Both the position numbers and the translations under genes were made by a program. A stretch of 64,000 nt of DNA, taken from assembly GCF_002001175.1 (NCBI RefSeq), contig NZ_MUNT01000006.1, forward strand, positions 496,001 through 560,000, given 5' to 3'. Positions 36,244 through 43,813 of the stretch are shown piece after piece; positions within the stretch are counted from its first letter, which is position 1; every line of letters begins with the position of its first letter. The notes beneath the pieces are model-generated. The model did not search any database. It saw only the letters and a program-made list of their open reading frames with translations, and was not told the origin of the DNA. Source of the DNA: Rhodanobacter sp. C03. GTDB taxonomy: Bacteria; Pseudomonadota; Gammaproteobacteria; Xanthomonadales; Rhodanobacteraceae.

Positions 36244-37134
36244 ATGGCGGAGCATCACCCCCTCCGGATCAAAGTCAGGCTGCATCGATACCGCATCTGG
36301 CCGTATTACCCTGACCGCGGCATCCAGGCGGCGGCTGTCGCCAGCACCCGTCTTGGCTTCATGTCATTGGCCATTGCGGCATGTCTTTCCATGCCGCTTC
36401 ATGCCCAAACCACCTTCAACGGTATCGCAGCGCTTAGTTCGCAGTTGGTTGACCGGGGCCAGGCGATTACCGGCGATACACCCATCTTGCAGGGAGCCGC
36501 CTCCTGGACGTTTGCGACCGAGGGAACTGCATCCCAGACTCTTTCATCAGGTTGGTCGCTGGGCCTTTCGGGGAGTACAGAGGTGCGCTCGCCGAACCGT
36601 TTGGTCGAGGCCATGGCCCAGGCATCCCGCTACTGGTCTCTTTCAAGCGACTGGCAGATGCAGGTGAGCCTGCTTTACTACCGATATCCCGGCAGTACCG
36701 GCGGTTCAAAAGCCTTTGATCGAGCCGAAACGGGGGTCAACTGGAGCTACCGGGACGTGCTGACCTTCGGTCTGTCGGCCATCCACGTCATCGGCGAGAA
36801 GAGCCAACAGCCGCGTGGTGCCGCCGACATCAATCTTCATTGGCCATTGGCGCGGCACTTCTCCCTTTCCGCCGGCGCGGGCATCACCCAGTCCCTCACG
36901 GCGCCCTATAGCCCCTACCATCACGTCTACGCCGGACCCTACAGCCGCGCCTACGCGAACCAGGCCGGCTCCGCGCGTGCAAACCACTACAGCTACGGCC
37001 ATGTGGGGCTATTGTGGAGCCATGGACCCTGGTGGATAGAGCTCGACCGCATCATGAAGGCGCCGGAAGCACAACAGCAATGGGCCACTCTTGGCGCCTC
37101 CCCCTGGGTCGCCACGATTTCGCGGTCCTTTTGA
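36244..37134 (+). CDS. putative outer-membrane porin-like protein (TorF/gcw_chp-like)
   Basis: The protein of about 296 aa has a hydrophobic stretch ending MPLHAQ, then TTFNGIAALSSQLVDRGQAI, which resembles the first strands of the TIGR02001-type barrel family (VxSQyvdRG pattern). Beta-like repeats follow and the C-terminus ends in Phe, as expected for outer-membrane barrels. The start is uncertain: ATG 36244 gives a long N-region, GTG 36220 a longer one, and ATG 36361 gives a short signal without basic residues. It lies 173 nt after the cytochrome gene and 77 nt before the sigma gene on the same strand. Its role is unknown. Confidence 0.62.
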   Translation: MAEHHPLRIKVRLHRYRIWPYYPDRGIQAAAVASTRLGFMSLAIAACLSMPLHAQTTFNGIAALSSQLVDRGQAITGDTPILQGAASWTFATEGTASQTLSSGWSLGLSGSTEVRSPNRLVEAMAQASRYWSLSSDWQMQVSLLYYRYPGSTGGSKAFDRAETGVNWSYRDVLTFGLSAIHVIGEKSQQPRGAADINLHWPLARHFSLSAGAGITQSLTAPYSPYHHVYAGPYSRAYANQAGSARANHYSYGHVGLLWSHGPWWIELDRIMKAPEAQQQWATLGASPWVATISRSF

Positions 37135-37141
37135 TACAGAG

Positions 37142-37169
37142 GCAACCTTTTTGCGTTGATACGGTACTC
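37142..37169 (+). promoter_or_regulatory. shared ECF-like promoter motif, copy 7 (sigma-factor operon, autoregulation)
   Basis: GCAACC (37142-37147), 16 nt, then GTACTC (37164-37169), ending 42 nt before the sigma-factor ATG. Autoregulated promoters are the usual way to recognise an ECF target site, so this copy ties the motif to this sigma factor. Confidence 0.75.
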
Positions 37170-37211
37170 ACGTAGCGAATCCGCCGCAGTCCGATCACCT
37201 CCACCGAGCCC

Positions 37212-37796
37212 ATGAACGACGACGATATCGACGCTGACGTCACCGACCGCATGCTGCTTCAACGCATGTCGACGGGTGATCGCGCCGCGCTGAGCGTGCT
37301 GTATCGCAGTTATCACGGCAGGTTGTGCCGTTTCCTGTCCCGGTTGACGCGGCGCCCCGATGTCATCGAGGAAGTCATCAACGACTGCTTCTGGGTCGCC
37401 TGGCAGAAAGCCGGCAGCTTCCACGGCGACTCACGCGTTTCCACATGGCTGATGGGCATTGCTTATCGCTGTGGGCTGAAGGCGCTGCGGCAACACGGTG
37501 ACGAGCCGGTGGAAGACGATCCACAGTCGGAACAGCGCACCGGTGACCATGATCTGGATGAAGATCGCGAGTTGCGCGACTGGTTGAGCAAGGGGCTCGA
37601 TCATCTGTCCGTGGATCAACGCGTGGTGATCGAACTGGTCTATGGCGTGGGTCATACCCTGGACGATGTTGCTGTCATCATGCAGTGCCCCGTAGGCACC
37701 GTGAAGGCGCGCCTGTTTCACGCGCGAGTCAAGCTGCGCAATGTGCTTCCAGCGCTGGCAGGCGACTCGCCCAAGCACAAGGAGAACGCGCCATGA
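37212..37796 (+). CDS. ECF-type RNA polymerase sigma factor
   Basis: The 194-aa protein has a sigma-70 region 2 (LYRSYHGRLCRFLSRL to GDSRVSTWLMGIAYRCGLKAL) and region 4 (LDHLSVDQRVVIELVYGVG, then CPVGTVKARLFHARVKLR, the helix-turn-helix). There is no region 3 or 1.1, as expected for the extracytoplasmic function group. It probably directs polymerase to the GCAACC-N16-GYACYY sites found upstream of itself and six other operons. Its stop overlaps the anti-sigma ATG (ATGA). Confidence 0.93.
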   Translation: MNDDDIDADVTDRMLLQRMSTGDRAALSVLYRSYHGRLCRFLSRLTRRPDVIEEVINDCFWVAWQKAGSFHGDSRVSTWLMGIAYRCGLKALRQHGDEPVEDDPQSEQRTGDHDLDEDRELRDWLSKGLDHLSVDQRVVIELVYGVGHTLDDVAVIMQCPVGTVKARLFHARVKLRNVLPALAGDSPKHKENAP

Positions 37797-38425
37797 CGTT
37801 CCCGAAGAGTTCCGACAGAGACTGCGTCCGGGCCTGGGACGCGATGCCCTGGGTACTGCAGAACAGCGCCACACAAGAGCAAGGCGAATGGCTCGAAAAT
37901 CACTTGGCGCAGTGCGAGTCATGCCGTACGGAATTCGCACAACAAATGCGTTTGCGGAAAGCCATGTCGCTGCCCGCGGATATTTCAATCGACGCGAATG
38001 TGGGATTGAGGCGCCTACTGGGTCGCCTTGATACGCCCGATGCCGAGGAAGCGCCCTATCGTTCGCGTTCACGAAACTGGCTGAGTCGGGCACTCGTCGC
38101 CGTGGGGCTTATCCAGGCGCTCAGTATCGGTGCGTTGGGCGTGAAGCTGTGGTCGACCGGCGGCAGCCCTGCGTATCGCACACTCAGTCAGGAGCCTGTG
38201 CCCGCAACCACCGGCACGATCCGTGTCGTGCCTGATGCAGCCATGACGCTGGCCGACTGGAACGCGCTGCTGCATGCCCTTCGATTGCAGGTCGTTGGTG
38301 GTCCCAACGATGTGGGTGCCTACACGGTCGCCCCCATGAGCTCCACGTCAACAACTCAAGCATTGCAGCAGCTGCGCACCACTCGCGGCATCCGCCTGGC
38401 GGAGCCCGTTGCCGTTACGCCATGA
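37793..38425 (+). CDS. transmembrane anti-sigma factor (zinc-finger ASD type)
   Basis: The 210-aa protein has a cytoplasmic N-terminus with the zf-HC2/ZAS motif WLENHLAQCESC (H-x3-C-x2-C), a basic segment, and one transmembrane helix (about residues 104-122, LVAVGLIQALSIGALGV). A periplasmic tail of about 85 residues follows. The tail contains ADWNALLHALRLQVVGGP, VGAYTVAP and ALQQLRTTRGIRLAEPV, which resembles subtilisin propeptide/I9-like domains. It should hold the sigma factor at the membrane until a periplasmic signal arrives. Both ends overlap neighbours by ATGA, giving coupled translation with sigma factor and protease. Confidence 0.88.
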   Translation: MTFPKSSDRDCVRAWDAMPWVLQNSATQEQGEWLENHLAQCESCRTEFAQQMRLRKAMSLPADISIDANVGLRRLLGRLDTPDAEEAPYRSRSRNWLSRALVAVGLIQALSIGALGVKLWSTGGSPAYRTLSQEPVPATTGTIRVVPDAAMTLADWNALLHALRLQVVGGPNDVGAYTVAPMSSTSTTQALQQLRTTRGIRLAEPVAVTP

Positions 38426-39723
38426 AATGCGGCTTCCTCACCCTTGTCGCAGTCGCGGCTTTGAGCGCGTGCGCGTCATCGCGCCTCATGGCGTCATCGG
38501 ACAACCACGCCAGTTTCGGCCACACATCGGCCACCGGCGTGTCCTCCATGGACAGCCAGCGCGACATCGTGCTGGCTGTCGCCAACCCGCTTGAGTCACC
38601 CTCCACCAACGCCGGCTCCAGTTTGCTGGGTTATGCCGCGCCAAGGTATTACGGCGCCGGCCAGCGTGCGGCTTCCACTCTGGCTGCATTGAAGAAAAGT
38701 TACGGACTGCGCGAAGTCACCGGTTGGCCGATCAAAGCCCTCAGCGTGTATTGCGTCGTGTTCGAGCCGCCTCCCGGCATGACCCAGGAAGCCTTGCTCA
38801 AGGCACTGGCGAAGGACGATCGGGTGCAACTTGCGCAGCCACTAAACGAGTATTCCGTCTACGCGGAGAGATCGCAGGACGCTCACCAATACAACGATCC
38901 TTACGTCAATCTCCAACGCGGCTTCGTGGAAACCGATGCCGCCCTCGCGCAAAACATCAGCCAGGGCAATGGGGTGCATATCGCGATCGTCGATACCGGC
39001 GTCGACATGACGCATCTCGATCTGCAGGGGCGTATCCGTGATACGCACAATCTGGTCGATGACGATGCGTCCGCGTTCAATCACGATAGCCATGGCACGG
39101 AAGTCGCGGGTGTCATCGCCGCAAATGCCGACAATCATCAGGGGATTGTGGGGATCGCGCCCAAGGCCATGCTCAGCGTTTACAAGGCATGCTGGTATCA
39201 GCCGGCTCCAAACGCCGGCGCGCGCTGCAACTCGTTCACCCTCGCCAAAGCGCTGGCCGCGGTTCTTGATACGGATGCCCGTATCGTCAACCTGAGCCTG
39301 GGTGGTCCGCCAGACCCGCTGCTCAATCTGTTGCTCGCCAAGTTGCTGAGCCAGGACCGCATCGTCATCGCGGCCATGCCGCCGGATGGGACCGTCGACG
39401 GGTTTCCCAACAATGTGCCTGGGGTCATTGTCGTTCGCGAAAGCGGCGCATCGACTGCAGCGCCCGGTGTCTTGAGCGCCCCAGGAAACGACATTCTGAC
39501 AACCCAGCCTGGTGGGGGGTATGACTTCACGTCCGGATCATCGATGGCTGCTGCGCATGTGAGCGGCATTGCCGCTTTATTGCTGTCTCTCGCACCGAGA
39601 CTGGATGCACACGCTGTCCATGATATTTTGCTACGCAGCAGCAAAGTCTCCGATGGGACGCTCGAGGTAAACGCAGCGTCGGCAGTGGATGCACTGCAAA
39701 GCCCCCAGAAAACGTCCCATTGA
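38422..39723 (+). CDS. S8-family (subtilisin-like) lipoprotein peptidase
   Basis: The 433-aa protein has lipobox LSAC, Cys at residue 17. After a prodomain-like region (about residues 80-145, ending DRVQLAQPLNEY) comes the subtilase domain with catalytic Asp191 (AIVDTGVD), His224 (DSHGTEVAG) and Ser374 (SGSSMAAAHVSG). The segment that normally ends in the oxyanion Asn (AAxGN) reads IAAMPPDG, so that Asn seems to be missing. It should be anchored in the membrane facing the periplasm. The ATGA overlap with the anti-sigma gene suggests it senses, or acts on, the anti-sigma. Confidence 0.9.
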   Translation: MKCGFLTLVAVAALSACASSRLMASSDNHASFGHTSATGVSSMDSQRDIVLAVANPLESPSTNAGSSLLGYAAPRYYGAGQRAASTLAALKKSYGLREVTGWPIKALSVYCVVFEPPPGMTQEALLKALAKDDRVQLAQPLNEYSVYAERSQDAHQYNDPYVNLQRGFVETDAALAQNISQGNGVHIAIVDTGVDMTHLDLQGRIRDTHNLVDDDASAFNHDSHGTEVAGVIAANADNHQGIVGIAPKAMLSVYKACWYQPAPNAGARCNSFTLAKALAAVLDTDARIVNLSLGGPPDPLLNLLLAKLLSQDRIVIAAMPPDGTVDGFPNNVPGVIVVRESGASTAAPGVLSAPGNDILTTQPGGGYDFTSGSSMAAAHVSGIAALLLSLAPRLDAHAVHDILLRSSKVSDGTLEVNAASAVDALQSPQKTSH

Positions 39724-39729
39724 AGAGAG

Positions 39730-39749
39730 TGGATGAGTTTCCTCATCCA
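39730..39749 (+). terminator. hairpin after the protease gene (weak terminator candidate)
   Basis: TGGATGAG (39730-39737) and CTCATCCA (39742-39749) form an 8-bp stem with loop TTTC, 7 nt after the protease stop. No U-tract follows, so termination is uncertain. The remaining gap to 39878 shows nothing else. Confidence 0.4.
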
Positions 39750-39878
39750 AAGAGTGAAGGGCATGTGCACGTTCATCGCTCGAACTGGCACATCAAGCTA
39801 GCTAGTCGAAGTGATGACGATGGCGTCCACATCGATTGGTGCGCCTCAACCTGAACCCCGAATTTCAGGCAAAGAAAA

Positions 39879-39895
39879 AGGCGCCCTAGGCGCCT
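39879..39895 (-). terminator. terminator at the end of the tRNA operon
   Basis: AGGCGCC, loop CTA, GGCGCCT. On the minus strand it is followed by TTTTTCTTT, a good U-tract, so it terminates the tRNA-Gly/tRNA-Gly/tRNA-Cys transcript. On the plus strand the tail is weaker. Confidence 0.85.
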
Positions 39896-39911
39896 GAGTC
39901 TTTATTCGCAA

Positions 39912-39985
39912 TGGAGGCCTAGGTCGGAATCGAACCGGCGTACGCGGCTTTGCAGGCCGCTGCATGACCACTCTGCCACCAGGCC
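39912..39985 (-). tRNA. tRNA-Cys (anticodon GCA)
   Basis: Read on the minus strand: acceptor GGCCTGG pairs with CTAGGCC (one G-U pair), loop with anticodon GCA in CGGCCTGCAAAGCCG, T-loop GGTTCGATTCC, discriminator U and encoded CCA. The gene is 74 nt. It is the last of the minus-strand tRNA cluster downstream of pgsA, the usual gammaproteobacterial arrangement. Confidence 0.96.
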
Positions 39986-40066
39986 ATTGCTTGGTGCATC
40001 ACGACCGTGATGATCGCAGTGCTTTTAAAAGACAAAACCCCGGTGGGCCGAGGCTTTGCATGAAAC

Positions 40067-40142
<76 letters not shown>

Positions 40143-40207
40143 ATCTGAGCAGCGAATGATAGCAGAACGATAACGGTTGTGAATAGCCGTGACCGCCTTT
40201 TATCGAA

Positions 40208-40232
40208 CCGATTCGCCGCTCGCGCGAATCGG
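40208..40232. repeat. 9-bp inverted repeat between the tRNA-Gly genes
   Basis: CCGATTCGC (40208-40216) and GCGAATCGG (40224-40232) with a 7-nt loop form a strong hairpin between the two identical tRNA-Gly genes. It may aid processing or termination. Confidence 0.6.
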
Positions 40233-40249
40233 CCCAAGCACTGAAACAA

Positions 40250-40276
40250 CAAAGCCCCGAACAAGTCAGGGCTTTG
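40250..40276 (-). terminator. terminator-like hairpin between tRNA-Gly genes
   Basis: CAAAGCCC (40250-40257) pairs with GGGCTTTG (40269-40276). On the minus strand the stem is followed by TTGTTTCAG, a short U-rich tail just after the first tRNA-Gly gene. Confidence 0.55.
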
Positions 40277-40285
40277 CAGAAAAAC

Positions 40286-40361
<76 letters not shown>

Positions 40362-40418
40362 ATTGGAGCCGCGCATTCTAATACGTGAATGCAGATCGTC
40401 AAGCCCATGCTGTGCTGG

Positions 40419-41030
40419 TCAGACGCCACTACCGCCGGGCGGTTGCTGTGGCGTGTCGCCGCGCAGGGTCGGCCACGCCGCGCGCAGGTAGTACACGCCG
40501 GACCAGATCGTCAGGATGCCTGCGATCACCAGCAACCCCTCGCCGATGTGGTACAGGCGCAGGGCGGTGGCTTCCTTCTCGTGCTGCACGATCAACACCA
40601 CCAGCGCGACCATCTGCATGACGGTCTTGAGCTTGCCGATGAAGGCCACCTTGATGGTAGCGCGCATGCCGATTTCGGCCATCCATTCGCGCAGGGCCGA
40701 GACGCTGATCTCGCGCCCGACGATCACCGCGGCGGTTACCGCCATCAAGATGCCGGACCAGCCGCTGTTGGGATGCGACTGCACCAGCAGGAACAGCGTG
40801 ACTGCCACCATCAGTTTGTCGGCGACCGGATCGAGAAACGCGCCGAATGCCGATGTCAGGTTCATCCGGCGGGCAAGGTAACCATCCAGCCAGTCGGTGA
40901 ATGCCGCCAGCACGAACACGATCGCTGCGGTGATGTTGTGACCGTGAAATGGCGCATAGAAAACCACCACCATGACCGGCAGCAGTCCGACGCGAAACAG
41001 GGTCAGCCAGGTTGGCAGGTTGATACGCAT
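40419..41030 (-). CDS. pgsA: CDP-diacylglycerol-glycerol-3-phosphate 3-phosphatidyltransferase
   Basis: The 203-aa inner-membrane enzyme makes phosphatidylglycerol phosphate. The CDP-alcohol phosphatidyltransferase motif is complete: DG-x2-AR-x8-G-x3-D-x3-D, seen as DGYLARR followed by GAFLDPVADK. There are about four to five membrane segments. The start at 41030 (MRINLPTWLTLFR) is the usual PgsA N-terminus; the frame to 41075 is too long. It lies 72 nt downstream of uvrC, as in most gammaproteobacteria. Confidence 0.96.
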   Translation of the reverse strand: MRINLPTWLTLFRVGLLPVMVVVFYAPFHGHNITAAIVFVLAAFTDWLDGYLARRMNLTSAFGAFLDPVADKLMVAVTLFLLVQSHPNSGWSGILMAVTAAVIVGREISVSALREWMAEIGMRATIKVAFIGKLKTVMQMVALVVLIVQHEKEATALRLYHIGEGLLVIAGILTIWSGVYYLRAAWPTLRGDTPQQPPGGSGV

Positions 41031-41102
41031 GATTTGTTCCGAAGAGTTGCCACAGTGTCGCATGCCATCGCGCAACGAATGAATGATTTACATCCGATTC
41101 GT

Positions 41103-42929
41103 TCAGCCATGCAGGCTGGCATAGATGCGCTCGGCCAGGCCTCGATCGATACCCTTGACCTGCATCAGCTCCTCGACCCCTGCGCTCTCCACACCGGAGA
41201 GACCACCAAACGCCTTGAGCAGCGCCGAGCGCCGACGCGCACCAATGCCCTGCACATCTTCCAGCACGCTGCGCTCGCGCGCCTTCTCGCGCCGCTTGCG
41301 ATGACCACTGATGGCAAAGCGGTGGGCTTCGTCGCGCACGGCGGCGACCAGATGCAAGGCGGGCGATGACGAGCCCGGATGCAACTCGCGGCCGGAGTCG
41401 GCCAGTACCAGGGTTTCCTCGCCTGCGCGCCGGCCTGGTCCCTTGGCCACGCCAACCACTTCGATGCCGGTGACGCCGAGTTCCTTCAGTACATCCAGCG
41501 CCTGCGCCACCTGCCCGCTACCGCCGTCGATCAGCAGAATGTCCGGACGCACGCCCTCGCCTTCGGCGACCTTGCGGAAGCGTCGGGTGAGCGCCTGATG
41601 CATGGCTGCGTAATCGTCGCCGGGCGTGATGCCGGCGATATTGAAGCGCCGGTAATGTGATTTCTCCGGCCCTTCCGGCCCGAACACCACGCACGATGCA
41701 ACGGTTGCCTCACCCATGGTATGGCTGATGTCGAAACACTCGATGCGGCGTGGCGATGCGGCCAGCTCCAGTATTTTCTGCAAATCGTCGAAGCGTGCGC
41801 CCAGGGTCTGCCGGCTGGCCAGTCGGGCGGTCAGTGAAGCCTGCGCATTGCGCTCGGCCATCTGCAGGAATTGCGCGCGATCGCCGCGCACGCTGGATTT
41901 CAGTTCGACCGCATGACCGGATTGCTGGGCCAGCAGTTCCGCCAGGATCTCCTGATCGGCAACCGGTTCGCCGAGGATCAGTTCGCGCGGCACCGGCCGG
42001 TCCAGGTAGTACTGCGCGATGAACTGGGCCAGCACGTCGGCCGGCTCGGCATCCAGTGGCAGGCGTGGAAAGAAGTCGCGCGTGCCGAGACTGATGCCGT
42101 TGCGGAAGAACAGCACGCTGATGCAGGCCATGCCCGACTCGATACGGCAGGCGATCACGTCCATGTCGGCGCTGGCGCCATGCACATGATGCTGCGCCTG
42201 GAGCTGACGCAGTGCAGCCACCTGGTCGCGCAGGGTCGCTGCCCGTTCAAATTGCAGCGACTGACTGGCGCGTTCCATGGCGTCAGCCAGTTCGTCGATC
42301 ACGGCGTTGCTGCGCCCCTCCAGGAACATCTCGGCGTGGCGCACATCGCTGCGGTAATCCTCGATGCTGATCAGCTGCACGCACGGCGCAGTACAGCGGC
42401 CGATCTGGTGCTGCAGGCATGGTCGCGAGCGGTTGCGGTAGTAGCTGTCCTCGCACTGGCGCACCTTGAACAGCTTCTGCATCAGGCTGAGGCTTTCGCG
42501 CACCGCGTAGGTACTCGGGTACGGCCCGAAATAGCGCCCCGGCAGATTGCGTGCGCCGCGATGAAACGCCAGCCGCGGATAGTCCTCACCACCGGACAGG
42601 TAGATATACGGATAGCTTTTGTCGTCGCGCAGCAAGATGTTGTAGCGCGGCTTGAGCGACTTGATCAGCTGCGATTCCAGCAGCAGCGCCTCGCCCTCGG
42701 TACGCGTCACGGTGATATCGACGCGGGCAATCTGCGCCACCATCGCGGCAATGCGCGGCTCCATCCGCGGCTTCAGGAAATAGCTGCCGACGCGCTTCTT
42801 GAGATTGCCGGCCTTGCCGACATACAGCAGCTCGCCAGCAGCGTCGAAATGACGATAGACGCCAGGCGAGGAGGTAAGCGTGCTGACGAAGGCCTTGCCG
42901 TCGAAGGGTGGCGGTTGCGCGGGCTGCAT
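41103..42929 (-). CDS. uvrC: UvrABC excinuclease subunit C
   Basis: The 608-aa protein makes the dual incisions in nucleotide-excision repair. The GIY-YIG domain is at the N-terminus (SSPGVYRHFDAAGELLYVGK), a UVR motif lies near residues 200-235, and a C-terminal endonuclease domain has GGSGQV and later DEAHRFA. Two helix-hairpin-helix elements (LEDVQGIGARRRSALLKAFG, and LMQVKGIDRGLAERI) end the protein. The length is normal for the family. It heads the uvrC-pgsA-tRNA group. Confidence 0.97.
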   Translation of the reverse strand: MQPAQPPPFDGKAFVSTLTSSPGVYRHFDAAGELLYVGKAGNLKKRVGSYFLKPRMEPRIAAMVAQIARVDITVTRTEGEALLLESQLIKSLKPRYNILLRDDKSYPYIYLSGGEDYPRLAFHRGARNLPGRYFGPYPSTYAVRESLSLMQKLFKVRQCEDSYYRNRSRPCLQHQIGRCTAPCVQLISIEDYRSDVRHAEMFLEGRSNAVIDELADAMERASQSLQFERAATLRDQVAALRQLQAQHHVHGASADMDVIACRIESGMACISVLFFRNGISLGTRDFFPRLPLDAEPADVLAQFIAQYYLDRPVPRELILGEPVADQEILAELLAQQSGHAVELKSSVRGDRAQFLQMAERNAQASLTARLASRQTLGARFDDLQKILELAASPRRIECFDISHTMGEATVASCVVFGPEGPEKSHYRRFNIAGITPGDDYAAMHQALTRRFRKVAEGEGVRPDILLIDGGSGQVAQALDVLKELGVTGIEVVGVAKGPGRRAGEETLVLADSGRELHPGSSSPALHLVAAVRDEAHRFAISGHRKRREKARERSVLEDVQGIGARRRSALLKAFGGLSGVESAGVEELMQVKGIDRGLAERIYASLHG

Positions 42930-42973
42930 GCGGTCATTCTAACGGGTGCGGTCGACGCCACCGATATGGTGAT

Positions 42974-43750
42974 TCAATGGTGCGTGCGCAACCACTGCTC
43001 GGCGCGATCGAGGTCGGCCTCGGTGTCGATGCCAGGCGGGAACGGCTCGGGCGTCAGCCGCACCGCGATCGCATGGCCGTGCTCGAGCACACGCAACTGC
43101 TCCAGCGACTCGGTCTGTTCCAGCGGCGTGCGCGACAGCCGGGTGTAACGCGCCAGGAACCCGGCCCGGTACGCATAGATGCCGATATGTCGCAGGAAGG
43201 GCGAACCGGACGGCAACGCATGCCGGTCGACGGCGAATGCATCGCGCGCCCACGGCAATGGCGCCCGGCTGAAATACAAGGCACGCCCATTCACTCCGCG
43301 CACCAGCTTCACCACGTTCGGATCGAACAGTTCTTCGGCATCGATGATCGGCGTGGCCAGGGTCGCCATCGGGGCGTCGTCGCCAGCCAGCGCCTGCGCC
43401 ACCGCGCGGATGCCGGTGGCAGGCGCAAACGGCTCATCCCCCTGCAGGTTCACCACGATGCTGTCATCGGTCCAGCCGTAGTGCACCGCGCATTCGGCCA
43501 GCCGGTCGCTGCCCGAGGCGTGGTCGCTGCGCGTCATGCAGATATCCACACCCTGCCCGACCAGTGCGTCGGCGATACGCTGATCGTCCACGGCTACCAC
43601 GACCTGGCTGGCACCGGCCTGCAGTGCGCGTTGTGCCACCCGCACCACCATCGGCACGCCGCCGATCTCGCGCAAGGGCTTGGCTGGCAGGCGGGTCGAG
43701 CCGTAACGGGCGGGAATGGCGACGATGAACGGCGGTACAGCGTTGGACAT
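42974..43750 (-). CDS. kdsB: 3-deoxy-manno-octulosonate cytidylyltransferase
   Basis: The 258-aa enzyme activates Kdo to CMP-Kdo for lipopolysaccharide inner core. [19 protein letters not shown] is the nucleotide-binding start; [10 protein letters not shown] and [12 protein letters not shown] are conserved KdsB segments. Start 43750 (MSNAVPPF) is preferred over 43765. It lies downstream of aroA on the same strand. Its presence shows a Gram-negative envelope with Kdo-containing LPS. Confidence 0.96.
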   Translation of the reverse strand: MSNAVPPFIVAIPARYGSTRLPAKPLREIGGVPMVVRVAQRALQAGASQVVVAVDDQRIADALVGQGVDICMTRSDHASGSDRLAECAVHYGWTDDSIVVNLQGDEPFAPATGIRAVAQALAGDDAPMATLATPIIDAEELFDPNVVKLVRGVNGRALYFSRAPLPWARDAFAVDRHALPSGSPFLRHIGIYAYRAGFLARYTRLSRTPLEQTESLEQLRVLEHGHAIAVRLTPEPFPPGIDTEADLDRAEQWLRTHH

Positions 43751-43813
43751 GGGCAAGACCTTCAACCAGACGGCGAACCTGACTGCAACGATACATGCAC
43801 CCGCGCGGACAGG

